64,000 bases of DNA, taken from contig NZ_CP020892.1 of the NCBI RefSeq assembly GCF_002163625.1, forward strand, positions 4,278,001 through 4,342,000, in the 5' to 3' direction. Both the position numbers and the translations under genes were made by a program. The notes under the pieces were generated by a model. The model worked only from the letters and a program-made list of their open reading frames with translations, made no database searches and was not told the DNA's origin. How positions within the stretch are numbered: the first letter of the stretch is position 1; each line of letters begins with the position of its first letter. This document shows positions 19,361 through 29,372 of the stretch, in pieces. The stretch comes from Pseudomonas sp. M30-35. GTDB lineage: Bacteria > Pseudomonadota > Gammaproteobacteria > Pseudomonadales > Pseudomonadaceae.

Positions 19361-20782
19361 TTAACGATTTCGGATTTTGTCGACGATGGCAGTGGTCGAG
19401 CTATTTTCGACCAACCCCAGCACTCTAACTTCGCCGCCATAGGCAGTGACGATATCTGCGCCGACAACTTTATCGATTGAGTAGTCGCCGCCTTTAACCA
19501 GCACATCCGGTTGGACCAGTTTGAGCAAGTTTTCCGGGGTGTCTTCGCCAAAACTCACCACCCAGTCAACGGCGCCAAGCCCTGCCAATACCGCCATTCG
19601 CCGATCCACCGAGTTTATCGGGCGGCCTGGCCCTTTCAAGCGGCTTACCGAAGCGTCATCATTAACCGCCAGCACCAGACGATCCCCCTGAGCGCGGGCT
19701 TGCTCCAGGTAGGTCACGTGACCCGCATGGAGGATGTCAAAGCAACCGTTAGTGAAGACTATTTTCTCACCATGGGCGCGGGCATCCTCAATCGCGACCA
19801 ACAGTTGATCGGGACGCATCACGCCACGCTCAGAGCCCTGCTCACGTTGCACAGCACGGCGCAACTCCGGCGCACTGATCGCCGCAGTGCCGAGTTTGCC
19901 AACGACGATGCCTGCTGCCAGATTAGCAAGGGCCACCGCTTGTGGCAGTTCCTCTCCAGCCGCAATTGAGGCGGCTAAAGTTGAAATCACTGTATCGCCA
20001 GCACCGGTAACATCGAACACTTCACGGGCGCGAGCAGGCAGGTGCAGCGGGGCATGTTGTGGGCGTAACAAGGTCATGCCGTGCTCGCCACGCGTCACCA
20101 GCAATGCACCTAGCTGCAGCTCCTGCATTAGTTGGGCGCCCTTGCTGACCAGTTGGGCTTCGTCGATACAGATACCCACAATCGCTTCGAACTCACTCAG
20201 GTTGGGCGTGATCAGACTCGCCCCCCGATAGATCGAAAAGTCTTTGCCTTTCGGGTCAGCCAACACCGGAATGCCACGCTTAACTGCGAGCTGCACCAGG
20301 GCTTGATGATTTTTCAGGGCGCCTTTGCCGTAGTCCGACAACACCAACACTTTCACCCCGTCGAGCAGCGACTCGACATCTTTAGCCAGCGCATCAGAGT
20401 CGGTATTGAACGGCTCTTCAAAATCCATACGCAACAGCTGCTGGTGACGACTCATCACCCGCAGTTTGACAATGGTCGGTTGGTCGTTAATCCGCTGGAA
20501 CCGGGTTTTAACGCCCACGCAACGCAAGCTGTCAGTCAAACTGTCGGCAGCTTCGTCTTCGCCGGTCACGCCCACCAGCGTGGCGGGTGCGCCCAACGCA
20601 GCAATATTCAGGGCAACGTTAGCGGCACCACCTGGACGATCTTCAATTTGATCGACCTTGACCACCGGCACGGGTGCTTCGGGAGATATCCGCGAAGTAC
20701 CGCCATGCCAATAACGGTCGAGCATGACATCACCCACGACTAAAACCGGGGCTTGTTCAAAACGTGGCATGGACAACTTCAT
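19361..20782 (-). CDS. hldE: Bifunctional heptose 7-phosphate kinase / heptose 1-phosphate adenylyltransferase HldE
   Basis: Makes ADP-D-glycero-beta-D-manno-heptose, precursor of the LPS inner-core heptoses, by two steps. Residues 1-320 are a ribokinase (PfkB) domain with GGAANVALN at 51-59 and the catalytic VTGAGD at 258-263. Residues 340-473 are a nucleotidyltransferase with the HxGH motif HAGH at 352-355. Length 473 is standard. ATG 20782 follows GGAG by five bases. It lies 39 bases after msbA on the same strand, linking heptose supply and lipid A transport. Confidence 0.97.
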   Translation of the reverse strand: MKLSMPRFEQAPVLVVGDVMLDRYWHGGTSRISPEAPVPVVKVDQIEDRPGGAANVALNIAALGAPATLVGVTGEDEAADSLTDSLRCVGVKTRFQRINDQPTIVKLRVMSRHQQLLRMDFEEPFNTDSDALAKDVESLLDGVKVLVLSDYGKGALKNHQALVQLAVKRGIPVLADPKGKDFSIYRGASLITPNLSEFEAIVGICIDEAQLVSKGAQLMQELQLGALLVTRGEHGMTLLRPQHAPLHLPARAREVFDVTGAGDTVISTLAASIAAGEELPQAVALANLAAGIVVGKLGTAAISAPELRRAVQREQGSERGVMRPDQLLVAIEDARAHGEKIVFTNGCFDILHAGHVTYLEQARAQGDRLVLAVNDDASVSRLKGPGRPINSVDRRMAVLAGLGAVDWVVSFGEDTPENLLKLVQPDVLVKGGDYSIDKVVGADIVTAYGGEVRVLGLVENSSTTAIVDKIRNR

Positions 20783-20821
20783 ATGAACTCCGAGGGCCGT
20801 TGATGGCGGTCGAATAGTTTA

Positions 20822-22621
20822 TCAGGCGTGATTGAGTGGTGCGTTTTCATCCAGACCCATGGCATGCAAACGTGCGTAATAGCCATTCAATGCCAAGAGT
20901 TCAGCGTGGGTACCACGCTCTACAATCTGACCCTGATCCATAACCAGAATAAGGTCTGCCTTTTCAATCGTCGACAATCGATGAGCAATTACCAATGTCG
21001 TGCGCCCTTTCATCACGCGATCAAGCGCTGCTTGAATATGCCGCTCCGACTCGGTATCCAGCGCAGAAGTGGCTTCATCGAGCACCAACACCGGAGAATC
21101 CTTGAGCAAGGCACGGGCAATCGCCAAGCGCTGACGCTGGCCACCGGAAAGCAACACACCATTTTCGCCAACTTCGGTGTCTAAACCGTGTGGAAGCTTG
21201 TCAACAAACTCCTTGGCGTACGCAGCCTCCACGGCCCTTTCAATGTCTTCACGGGGCGCACCCGCCAAGTCGCCGTAAGCGATATTGTTGGCAACCGTGT
21301 CATTAAACAGTGTGGTCTGCTGGGTCACCAAAGCAATGTGGCGACGCAGATTACGCAGCTGGTAGTCCTCGACATCAACACCGTCCAGCAAGATCTGACC
21401 GCTTTCATGGTGATAGAAGCGCGGAATCAGGTTCGCCAGTGTCGACTTGCCACTGCCAGAGCGCCCGACCAGAGCGATCATTTGCCCGGGTTCAGCAACA
21501 AAGTTGATGTCCTGCAACACCTGCTTTTCAGCACTTGGATACTTAAAGTTGAGGTTCTTAACCTCCATACGGCCTGTGGCTTTGTCGATCTCGAACTTAC
21601 CTGTGTCTACTTCAGGTGGCTCATCCAACTGCTCAAAAATACTGTCCGCAGCGGCCAAGCCCTTCTGGATGGTGGCACTCACCTCGGAAAGCTGGCGGAT
21701 CGGCTTGGGTAATAAACCAGCGGCCGTGATGTAGGCCACCAAATCACCCGCCGTTGCATCACCGCGCAAAAACAGCACCAAGAACAACAAAACGGCCATG
21801 GCGATGTAAATAACTAACTGCAACATGGGGGTGTACACCGCCCCAGTCTTGGTCATTTTCAATTGCTTCAGGGTATTGTCACGACTTGCAGTTTCAAATC
21901 GTTTGGCCTCGTAGGTTTCACCACCAAAGCTACGAACCACCCTGTAACCCTGAATAGTTTCAGAGGCAACGTGAGTGACATCCCCCATCGCCACTTGGAT
22001 TTTCTTACTTTGCTTGCGGAATTTTTTGCTGGCACTGCTGACCATTACAGCGATGACCGGCAAGATCGCAAGCATCACCAGCGTGAGGTGCCAATTCATC
22101 CATAACAAATAGGTAAACAGGAAAATAACCGTCAGGCCTTCGCGAATAACAACCTTGATTGCATCCGTAGCGGCCCCCGTCACCATGGTCACGTTGAAGG
22201 TAATGCGAGAAATCAGATGGCCCGAGTTATGGCTGTCGAAATAACGATTGGGCAAACTCAGTAGACTATTAAAGAGTGCCGTTCGCAGATCATGGACCAA
22301 GCTCAATGAGACTTTGGCCAGATAGAAGTTACCCAGAAACGAGCCCACCCCCTGCCACACTGCAATCAGCACAATCAGTATTGGAACAGCCTGCAACAAC
22401 TCCAAATTTTGCAGGTAGGGCACATTGGGAAATAGCACCGCTTGCGGATTCGACAGACCATCCACGAAATACTTGAGAATTCCAGCAAGCATCGGTTGGG
22501 TCGAGGCAAAAATCACGTAGCCAAGGATGCTCAAGCTAAAGTAGCCAATGTAAGGCTTTACATAGCTCAGTAGACGAAAATATATTTTCAGACTGGTTGG
22601 GGCAGGAGTTTTAACGCTCAT
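20822..22621 (-). CDS. msbA: Lipid A-core ABC exporter/flippase MsbA
   Basis: Inner-membrane half-transporter that flips lipid A-core to the periplasmic leaflet. 599 residues: six transmembrane helices in the first ~320, then one ATPase domain with Walker A GRSGSGKST, Q-loop VTQQTTLF, signature LSGGQRQR, Walker B VLVLDEATSALD and switch His in IAHRLST. ATG 22621. It is transcribed divergently from waaL across a 133-base region. Codon use in its first half is AT-richer than in hldE. Homologue PA4997 occupies the same position in PAO1. Confidence 0.95.
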   Translation of the reverse strand: MSVKTPAPTSLKIYFRLLSYVKPYIGYFSLSILGYVIFASTQPMLAGILKYFVDGLSNPQAVLFPNVPYLQNLELLQAVPILIVLIAVWQGVGSFLGNFYLAKVSLSLVHDLRTALFNSLLSLPNRYFDSHNSGHLISRITFNVTMVTGAATDAIKVVIREGLTVIFLFTYLLWMNWHLTLVMLAILPVIAVMVSSASKKFRKQSKKIQVAMGDVTHVASETIQGYRVVRSFGGETYEAKRFETASRDNTLKQLKMTKTGAVYTPMLQLVIYIAMAVLLFLVLFLRGDATAGDLVAYITAAGLLPKPIRQLSEVSATIQKGLAAADSIFEQLDEPPEVDTGKFEIDKATGRMEVKNLNFKYPSAEKQVLQDINFVAEPGQMIALVGRSGSGKSTLANLIPRFYHHESGQILLDGVDVEDYQLRNLRRHIALVTQQTTLFNDTVANNIAYGDLAGAPREDIERAVEAAYAKEFVDKLPHGLDTEVGENGVLLSGGQRQRLAIARALLKDSPVLVLDEATSALDTESERHIQAALDRVMKGRTTLVIAHRLSTIEKADLILVMDQGQIVERGTHAELLALNGYYARLHAMGLDENAPLNHA

Positions 22622-22754
22622 AGGGCTCGACGCACCGGTAGGATAAAAAAGTATATCACAGGCCCTCTACGACTCGAGATGCGCCTGTACTGCAGACATA
22701 AAACTGATCACAAATCAGCGCACAAAGCCGACAAAATCTCCATATTTGGGGCAG

Positions 22755-23978
22755 ATGAATTATGCTACGCGCCTTTCTAACAACCCCGTTCTGACAATGC
22801 AATCTACCTCGACAGCAAAAATGGGTGCAGGTACAAGGTTACACGCGCTGATTCAACAGTACTGGATACCTCTTGGATATATTGTGCTACTGACTGGGCT
22901 CATTTGGGTCCCCAACACTAGCCTTTATACCAAGCTGTACTATGGCCTCTTTGCGTTCCCTGCACTGCTGGGATTGATATTAAAGCCCCAGTATATAAAG
23001 CAGTTGCTAAGCGAGCCGATCGTTGTATGTTTTGTCTTGTTTTCTGCTTGGCTGCTGCTCAGCCTTATCTGGAGCCTATCCGACTCTAGCGCGGCAAGCG
23101 TAGCCAAACGTCCAGTCTATGTACTGATGCTGTTTGTAGGCTGCGCGATGATGGCCTGCAAGGACGAACAGTTACTGCTCAAAGCATTATGGCTCAGCGC
23201 GGTCATCATGGCGGTCGGGGCAGTCATTAACCTGATTCATTTCTTGCCAAACGCTAGCAGCGGCGCACGCCTCATTGGTACTGGGGCCATGCGCAACCCT
23301 CTGCTGTCATCCCATGTATTTGGCTTTTTCTGTACCTACTGGCTAGCCTTTTGGGTCACTCAACAGGGTCGACTCAGCAGGTATAGCTTCATCCTGGCGC
23401 TGCCATTATTGGCTGTTCTGGTTGAAACAGGGTCTAGAACTCCATTGATGGCCCTTTTTGCCGTAACCATATGGTTGATGCTGATATCAGGAAAAAAGGG
23501 GCTCTATCTTTTCTCCGCCGTGTGTTTAGCGGGCCTGGCACTTTATTTTTTCCTACCCAGCTCGCTAATGTCCCGGGGATTTTCTTACCGCCCAGAGATA
23601 TGGCAACAAGCCCTTTCCATTGCTCAAGAAAAGCTTTGGCTGGGGCATGGCTACCAGAGCGAGTTCATGTTCACCGCAGGCGGCCGCAAGCTAGAAGACC
23701 CACATAATGTCGAACTGGCAGTAATGCTGGATACAGGGCTTATCGGGTTGGCACTTTGGCTTGCGATGTACGCAGCACTATTACGCAAGACCATAGAGTT
23801 ACGGCACAACAAGACGATTCAGCTTGTTTCAGCCTTAGTCTGTTATGGGGTATTTGCCGGCCTCACCGAAGGCAGCGCCTTTCTTTCAAGGCCGAATGAG
23901 AACTGGTTTCTGACTTGGATTCCAGTTGCATTGGTTGCCGCCTTGTCTATCCGCCAACGCATGCAGGCCTCAGCATGA
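22755..23978 (+). CDS. waaL: O-antigen ligase WaaL
   Basis: Polytopic inner-membrane enzyme that transfers undecaprenyl-linked O-polysaccharide to the completed lipid A-core on the periplasmic side. About 407 residues with roughly 12 hydrophobic segments. Family landmarks are the Arg in VETGSRTPLMAL, RPEIW, GHGYQSEF and the large periplasmic-loop EDPHNVELAV, whose His is the conserved catalytic-type residue. ATG 22755 is preferred to a TTG at 22746; later ATGs at 22797 and 22821 are possible. The gene is noticeably AT-richer than its neighbours. Its stop overlaps the next start (ATGA). Confidence 0.87.
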   Translation: MNYATRLSNNPVLTMQSTSTAKMGAGTRLHALIQQYWIPLGYIVLLTGLIWVPNTSLYTKLYYGLFAFPALLGLILKPQYIKQLLSEPIVVCFVLFSAWLLLSLIWSLSDSSAASVAKRPVYVLMLFVGCAMMACKDEQLLLKALWLSAVIMAVGAVINLIHFLPNASSGARLIGTGAMRNPLLSSHVFGFFCTYWLAFWVTQQGRLSRYSFILALPLLAVLVETGSRTPLMALFAVTIWLMLISGKKGLYLFSAVCLAGLALYFFLPSSLMSRGFSYRPEIWQQALSIAQEKLWLGHGYQSEFMFTAGGRKLEDPHNVELAVMLDTGLIGLALWLAMYAALLRKTIELRHNKTIQLVSALVCYGVFAGLTEGSAFLSRPNENWFLTWIPVALVAALSIRQRMQASA

Positions 23979-24640
23979 CCACACTGACGCAGGCACAACT
24001 AAAGGCAAAGCTGCAGGGTGCAAAGACCATTGAGGAAGATGGCCACGGTCTGAAGGTCGCCGAACTCGCCGACGGTAGCTTCCTCAAACTATTTCGGCGC
24101 AAGCGCTTATTCTCTTCGGCATTGTGGTCACCGCCCTCAGTGCGCTTCGCACGCAATGCCGAGCGCTTGATCGCCCTGGGTATTCCAGCCCCCGTGACCA
24201 TTGAGCTCATTGTAGTACCGGAACTGGGTCTCAACGGCCTGCAATACGAGCCCGTTGCTGGTGTCACCCTGCGCAATTACTGGCGTGAGTTAAACCAGGA
24301 CCAATTAGCTGAGCAACTGTTTAAGTTCGGTACGTTTCTCGGGCGCGTGCATAAATCAGGTATTTACTTTCGCTCATTACATCTAGGTAACGTCTTGAGC
24401 ATGCCCGACGGGCAGTATGCACTGATCGATTTGTCAGATATGAAGATATTCTCGCGACCGCTCTCAGCATGGCAACGCGCTCGAAATGTTCAGCATATGA
24501 TGCGTTACCCGGAAGATGCTTATTGGCTCGCCAATGAGCATCTAGTCACGCTGCTGCGCGGCTACGCCCAGGCCAACGGCGAGTCGGCGGCCAAGCAATT
24601 GGCCCAGGCCTTTGCCAAACATAAACAGCACGCCGAGTGA
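23975..24640 (+). CDS. Kinase-fold LPS-locus protein lacking the catalytic Asp
   Basis: 221-residue cytoplasmic protein related to LPS core kinases; Pseudomonas homologues (PA4998) are sometimes labelled toluene tolerance protein. Visible kinase elements are Lys38 (FLKLF), a Glu-bearing helix RNAERL, a catalytic loop YFRSLHLGNVL at 131-141 and the metal-binding Asp152 in LIDLSDM. In the loop the usual HRD Asp is Ser134, while Asn139 is kept. It may thus be a pseudokinase or use another base. ATG 23975 overlaps the waaL stop by four bases, so its product is made with the O-antigen ligase. It converges on the core cluster with a 22-base gap. Confidence 0.75.
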   Translation: MTTLTQAQLKAKLQGAKTIEEDGHGLKVAELADGSFLKLFRRKRLFSSALWSPPSVRFARNAERLIALGIPAPVTIELIVVPELGLNGLQYEPVAGVTLRNYWRELNQDQLAEQLFKFGTFLGRVHKSGIYFRSLHLGNVLSMPDGQYALIDLSDMKIFSRPLSAWQRARNVQHMMRYPEDAYWLANEHLVTLLRGYAQANGESAAKQLAQAFAKHKQHAE

Positions 24641-24662
24641 GCCGCGCTGTTTCTGCACGATC

Positions 24663-25532
24663 TCAGGCAGGGATTAGATAACGGCCAAACGCTCGCAGCG
24701 TCTTGCTGTTCCAGGCACGTATTGGCAAACGCTTGAAAAGCTCGCGGGCCAGTTTTTTATCTGTACGGGCGCACCTGACTAGCATCGAGTTAATAAAGCG
24801 ATTACACACGTCAGGGTAACGTGGGTGATCGCTAAAGCATGCGTAAGTGGCGAGTACGTTATCGATCATGAACCGTAGGTTTTTATAGGTATTGGTGTCA
24901 TGCATCCGGTATTGGGCCAACACCTCCTGCAGCACATCGATGTAGTAGCCCGCCTGGGTTATTCTCAGTTCGATATAAAGATCTTCAAGGCGAATTGCCG
25001 GGTCAAAACCGCCGACCTTTTCCAGCGCTTCACGCCGAAATAGCAAGGTGGGTGCGGGCGCAATCGGCTCGGTCTTGAGAAATACAGCGTCAAAATCCAT
25101 GCGTCTTGCAGCACGAATGCGTTGCCTTTCCCTCACCCGCCCCTGGCTGTCAATTCTTTCAATATTGCCTGCACAAATGCCCGCTTCGGGTGCCGTTGCC
25201 ATGTGCGCGACTTGAAGCGCAATGCGCTCGGGGAACATGATGTCATCAGAACCAAAAGGCGCGATAAGACTGCCCTTAGATAAAGCAATGGCCTGATTCA
25301 AGGTACTCGAGAGTCCTTGATTCTGCTGAGCCTTGAAGTAAAACCCATGCTTTTGTTGCAAAGCAGTTATGCGCTCAACGCTGTCATCGCTTGAGCCATC
25401 ATCAATGACCATCAGCTCAATATTTGGGTAAGTCTGAGCCAGAACGCTGTTGATGCTCTCTTCGATGTACTGTGCATGGTTATACGAGGCGATAATCACC
25501 GTAACCAAAGGCGTTTCAAGCAACTTATCCAT
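24663..25532 (-). CDS. GT2 glycosyltransferase, LPS outer core (WapR-like position)
   Basis: GT-A fold glycosyltransferase of 289 residues, cytoplasmic face. PLVTVIIASYNHAQYI opens the nucleotide-sugar domain, IDDGSSDDS binds the nucleotide and FGSDDIM is the metal-binding DxD. It is the last gene of the minus-strand LPS cluster and overlaps the previous gene by eight bases. In PAO1 the GT2 gene beside waaL is wapR, a rhamnosyltransferase that prepares the O-antigen acceptor; orthology here is plausible but not shown by the sequence alone. ATG 25532 has GAGG upstream. Confidence 0.8.
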   Translation of the reverse strand: MDKLLETPLVTVIIASYNHAQYIEESINSVLAQTYPNIELMVIDDGSSDDSVERITALQQKHGFYFKAQQNQGLSSTLNQAIALSKGSLIAPFGSDDIMFPERIALQVAHMATAPEAGICAGNIERIDSQGRVRERQRIRAARRMDFDAVFLKTEPIAPAPTLLFRREALEKVGGFDPAIRLEDLYIELRITQAGYYIDVLQEVLAQYRMHDTNTYKNLRFMIDNVLATYACFSDHPRYPDVCNRFINSMLVRCARTDKKLARELFKRLPIRAWNSKTLRAFGRYLIPA

Positions 25533-26670
25533 GGGGGAGTGCCTCAGTAATGCTTATCTGTTCGATCAAATCCCGGTAGTTTTGCTGGAAGTCAGCGATA
25601 GAGTGAGACCGACACACGTAGGCATAGGCGTCACTCCCTTTGGCCCGCAACTCTTCTGCAGACAGGGACAATACCTTCTGCATCTGCTCAGCCAACGCGG
25701 GGACATCCCTGACCGGGAACACATAGCCCTGGCTTTCTTCAAGAATAGGCTTGAGGCTGTCGATATCAGAGCCGATTACCGCCAAGTGCCCAGCCATCGC
25801 CTCAAGCATCGCCAGAGGCAAGCCTTCGGACAGCGATGGCATAACAAATACATCAAAAGCTTTTACGTACTGCTGTGCATCATTGCGATCGCCCAATAGA
25901 TGCACGCGCCCTTGCAACTCCAGCCGCACGATGCCTTGTTCCAGCTCGGCCCTCGAGCGGCCTTCACCAATAATCGCCAGTTGCACATTAGGGTGGCGAT
26001 CCTTGATCAAGGCAAAGGCTTCAAGCAGGTCGATATGACCCTTAACCGGAACCAAACGACCGATAGCACCAAAGATAAAAGGCTCCGGCGCAAGCGCTAA
26101 TGCTTCACGCGCCTGCTGACGTGACAACTGCAAGCTTTCAGCGCGCTGAATATCAATCGCATTATCAATTCTCAGGGTATTGGCCGGTGTAAAGCCACCA
26201 CCGCAATTGAGCAGGTATTCATAAACGGCGCGAGAAACCCCCACGATCCGCCAATTACCGGTCAATAGCCTGCGCGTTTCCCAGCGACGGTACGAACGAT
26301 CAAAATCGCCAACGCCATGCTGAACACCTATACACAGCGGAATATTCAACCAGCGGTTGAGTAGCATCAAAAGATTGATAGGCTTAAACCGATGGGCAAT
26401 AACCACATCGAATGATTCGGCACGGCAGAACGCATACAAACGGAGCAAGGCCTTGAGACGTAGCCCTTTAAGCTGCGACTGACTTAAGTCAAAGTAGACC
26501 GAGCGAGATGCAACGCTTTGCGGCTCCCCCTCGCTTGGCGCACTCGACAAGAAAGCGTTGACCACTTCCACCCGCTCTGCGGGGAGGCCTTGAATGATCT
26601 GCTCAGCCAAGCCAGAAATACCTATGTTGTAGCTGCCCTGCAATTGTAAAACCTTGAGTCTGCGCGACAT
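25525..26670 (-). CDS. GT4 glycosyltransferase of the LPS core cluster
   Basis: GT-B fold transferase, 381 residues. The C-terminal domain has GRLVPVKGHIDLLEAF, LLGDRNDAQQYVKAFDVFVMPS and the EGLPLAMLE (E-x7-E) motif that binds the donor sugar phosphate. N-terminal LQGSYNIGISGLAEQI is typical of the acceptor domain. ATG 26670 is used: it overlaps the previous stop by one base (TAATG) and has GAGAGGG five bases upstream; the 16-residue extension to 26718 is not supported. Donor and acceptor cannot be told. Confidence 0.82.
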   Translation of the reverse strand: MSRRLKVLQLQGSYNIGISGLAEQIIQGLPAERVEVVNAFLSSAPSEGEPQSVASRSVYFDLSQSQLKGLRLKALLRLYAFCRAESFDVVIAHRFKPINLLMLLNRWLNIPLCIGVQHGVGDFDRSYRRWETRRLLTGNWRIVGVSRAVYEYLLNCGGGFTPANTLRIDNAIDIQRAESLQLSRQQAREALALAPEPFIFGAIGRLVPVKGHIDLLEAFALIKDRHPNVQLAIIGEGRSRAELEQGIVRLELQGRVHLLGDRNDAQQYVKAFDVFVMPSLSEGLPLAMLEAMAGHLAVIGSDIDSLKPILEESQGYVFPVRDVPALAEQMQKVLSLSAEELRAKGSDAYAYVCRSHSIADFQQNYRDLIEQISITEALPHG

Positions 26671-27581
26671 TAACGCCCTCTCAGCAAGAGCTTCAGTGCC
26701 TTGCGGGTATATGACCAATTTGTTATTAGACGCCAGTCTGCTTGTAACGCTTTACGGTAGAAAACCAAGCTGGCTTGCCGCTCACCTGCACTGTAGAAAG
26801 TGCGGAACAACGAGGCGCAGCGCTGGGCGGTGAAACTACGCTTCAAGTCCTGCAACTCTGCGGGCATCCGGGCGGGGGCAAACACTTCGTCAACCAAAGT
26901 CAGTCCGGTTTCATAAGCGAACTTCAAGTTATGCCTCAAGCTGGTCGGATGTTTATAAATCAACGCCAGAGGCTGATCTAATGCCGTGCAAGGAAAGCGC
27001 GCCAACACCTGAGCAAATACCGGGATATCCTCAGCACTACGAAATGACTCGGGGTAATTGCCGGGCGCGAAGACCTCGCGGTGCATTGCACAAGCGCCAT
27101 TACTGACTGCAATGGTTTTCTTTATCAAATAGCCAGACACGCGCTCACGCGCAGTACGGGGAATGACTGGTGCCTGGCGCAGTCGATGCTTGCCATCGAC
27201 AGTCACAGACCAGAATCCGCCAATAACCATGCGCGTCGCAGGATTGCTCTGAATATGCTCGGTTAAGGCAGCCAATGCTCCAGACGCCATTTCATCATCA
27301 GCATCCAGAAAAACCAGGTACCGGCCTTTGGCTTCCTTGATCCCAAGGTTACGCACCGTAGCCAAGCCACCATTGGCCTTGCTAATAATCCGGAAGCATC
27401 CTTGGTGTTGAGCCTGTAACCGTTCGAGCACCTGCAAGGTCTGATCAGTAGAACCATCATCTATCACCAACAAGTCGGCGACAGCTTCGCCAAGCTGAGC
27501 CACCACCGACTCAACTGCCCGCGATATTTTTTCCGCGTAGTTATAGGCGGGGATGATCACACTGATCAGGGGTTCAGACAT
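26670..27581 (-). CDS. GT2 glycosyltransferase of the LPS core cluster
   Basis: GT-A transferase of 303 residues with PLISVIIPAYNYAEKI at the N-terminus, IDDGSTDQT and the DxD motif FLDADDEM near residue 95. The C-terminal third is helical and basic, typical for enzymes that work on lipid-linked acceptors. The ATG at 27581 overlaps the end of the carbamoyltransferase by eight bases; an ATG seven codons upstream (27602) is an alternative. The stop overlaps the next start by one base. Specific sugar unknown. Confidence 0.8.
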   Translation of the reverse strand: MSEPLISVIIPAYNYAEKISRAVESVVAQLGEAVADLLVIDDGSTDQTLQVLERLQAQHQGCFRIISKANGGLATVRNLGIKEAKGRYLVFLDADDEMASGALAALTEHIQSNPATRMVIGGFWSVTVDGKHRLRQAPVIPRTARERVSGYLIKKTIAVSNGACAMHREVFAPGNYPESFRSAEDIPVFAQVLARFPCTALDQPLALIYKHPTSLRHNLKFAYETGLTLVDEVFAPARMPAELQDLKRSFTAQRCASLFRTFYSAGERQASLVFYRKALQADWRLITNWSYTRKALKLLLRGR

Positions 27582-29328
27582 CGTCGAACCAATCCACGCC
27601 ATCTTTAACCACCAAGATATCCTCCATGATCAGGTACTGCAGATCTGAGCCATAGAACATATTGAGCGCATCCGTTGGCGAGCAGATCATCGCTTCACCA
27701 CGGCGATTTAACGAGGTGTTCAACGAAACGCCATTGCCGGTGAGGTTTTCAAGCTCTTTCATCATGTCGTAGTAACGCGGATTGTACTCACGCTTAAGCA
27801 CTTGCGCGCGCGAAGTACCGTCTTCGTGAACCACTTCGGAAACTCGGGTTTTCCACTCTTCATTGACTTCAAAGGTGAAGGTCATAAAAGGTGACGGATG
27901 ATCGACCTTGAGCATTTGCGAGCCCACGGTATCAAGCATTGACGGGCAGAATGGGCGCCAGCGCTCACGAAACTTAATCTGCTCGTTAATCCGGTTAGCC
28001 ACACCCGGAATGCTTGGGCAACCAACAATGGAACGACCACCCAAGGCGCGCGGACCGAACTCCATACGGCCTTGGAACCAGGCGACCGGATTGCCATCGA
28101 CCATGATTTTGGCGATGCGCTGAGGCATGTTGTCGATTTGCTTGAATACCGGCTTGCTCGGGTGACGCGCACACGCTGCAATCACATCTTCGTTGGAGAA
28201 TGACGGGCCGAGGTAAACATGCTCCATCTTCTCGACCGGCACACCGCGCTGAGTCGACACATATGCCGCAGCTCCCACCGCGGTGCCTGCGTCTCCGGCC
28301 GCGGGCTGGACGAACAGCTCTTTGACTTCTGGACGGGCGATGATTTTCTGGTTGAGCTTTACATTCAAGGCGCTGCCGCCCGCATAGGCGATCTTGCCGG
28401 TCTCCTTGATGATATCGCCCAGATAGTAATCCATCATTTGCAGCGCTAGCTTCTCAAACAGTGCTTGAATGCTGGCGGCGTAGTGGATGTAAGGATCATC
28501 GGCGATATCGCCTTCACGCTTTGGACCGAGCCAGTCGATCAGCTTTTGCGAAAAGTAGAAGCCTTTGCCGTTTTCTTTATAGCGACGCAAACCGATAACG
28601 TTGGCGTACTCAGTATTGATCACCAACTCGCCGTTCTCGAATGAGGCCAGGCGCGACAGATCATACTTGGACGCATCGCCATAAGGTGCCATGCCCATGA
28701 CTTTGAACTCGCCGTCGAGCATTTCGAAACCGAGAAACTCGGTCATCGCCCCGTAAAGGCCGCCAAGCGAGTCTGGATCATAGAACTCTTTGATCTTGTG
28801 GATCTTGCCGTTCTCACCGTAGCCAAAGAAGGTCGTAGCGTATTCGCCCTTACCATCGATGCCAAGGATCGCGGTTTTTTCCTTGAAGCCGGAACAGTGA
28901 TACGCACTGGAGGCATGCGCCAAATGGTGCTCAACAGCTTCAATTTTGACCTTCTTCAAGTCAAACCCAAGCTGTTCCAGACACCATTTGATTTTGTTGC
29001 GGTAGCGCTTGTAGCGACGGTTGCCGGTCAGGATTGCATCCAAGGCACGGTCAGGCGCATACCAGTAACGCTTGGCATAGTGCCAACGGGCCTTGTCAAA
29101 AATGCTGATCGGCGCAAATGGTATTGCCACAACATCGACATCAGACGGCTTGATCCCTGCCTGTTCAAGGCAGAACTTTGCCGATTCATAGGGCATGCGA
29201 TTTTTTGCATGCTTGTCTCGCACAAAGCGCTCTTCCTCAGCCGCTGCGATCAACTTACCGTCGATATACAGTGCAGCAGATGGGTCATGGCTCAGTGCGC
29301 CAGATAATCCAAGAATCGTCAGTGCCAC
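27574..29328 (-). CDS. wapO: LPS core carbamoyltransferase (NodU/CmcH family)
   Basis: O-carbamoyltransferase, 584 residues, expected to put a carbamoyl group on inner-core heptose as in P. aeruginosa WapO. The N-terminal domain begins ILGLSGALSHDPSAAL and includes AVEHHLAHASSAYHCSGF, the metal-binding Kae1-like His motif, and the ATP-binding YAGGSALNV. The C-terminal YrdC-like half contains WFQGRMEFGPRALGGRSI and FRERWRPFCPSM. The start is GTG 29328 with AAGAGG eight bases upstream. A 97-base gap separates it from the kinase gene before it, the only sizeable gap in the cluster, suggesting a possible internal promoter. Function in LPS is inferred from position. Confidence 0.85.
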   Translation of the reverse strand: MALTILGLSGALSHDPSAALYIDGKLIAAAEEERFVRDKHAKNRMPYESAKFCLEQAGIKPSDVDVVAIPFAPISIFDKARWHYAKRYWYAPDRALDAILTGNRRYKRYRNKIKWCLEQLGFDLKKVKIEAVEHHLAHASSAYHCSGFKEKTAILGIDGKGEYATTFFGYGENGKIHKIKEFYDPDSLGGLYGAMTEFLGFEMLDGEFKVMGMAPYGDASKYDLSRLASFENGELVINTEYANVIGLRRYKENGKGFYFSQKLIDWLGPKREGDIADDPYIHYAASIQALFEKLALQMMDYYLGDIIKETGKIAYAGGSALNVKLNQKIIARPEVKELFVQPAAGDAGTAVGAAAYVSTQRGVPVEKMEHVYLGPSFSNEDVIAACARHPSKPVFKQIDNMPQRIAKIMVDGNPVAWFQGRMEFGPRALGGRSIVGCPSIPGVANRINEQIKFRERWRPFCPSMLDTVGSQMLKVDHPSPFMTFTFEVNEEWKTRVSEVVHEDGTSRAQVLKREYNPRYYDMMKELENLTGNGVSLNTSLNRRGEAMICSPTDALNMFYGSDLQYLIMEDILVVKDGVDWFDDV

Positions 29329-29348
29329 AGGGTAAACCTCTTGAAATC

Positions 29349-29372
29349 TGCCGCACTATTGAAAGTGCAGCA
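29349..29372 (-). other. Short stem-loop in the gap before the carbamoyltransferase gene
   Basis: TGC-C-GCACT at 29349-29357 pairs with AGTGC-A-GCA at 29364-29372, eight pairs with one mismatch and a six-base loop. It lies in the 97-base gap between the tandem kinase and the carbamoyltransferase gene. The AT-rich flank has no convincing promoter boxes. No U-run follows, so termination is unlikely. Confidence 0.35.
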
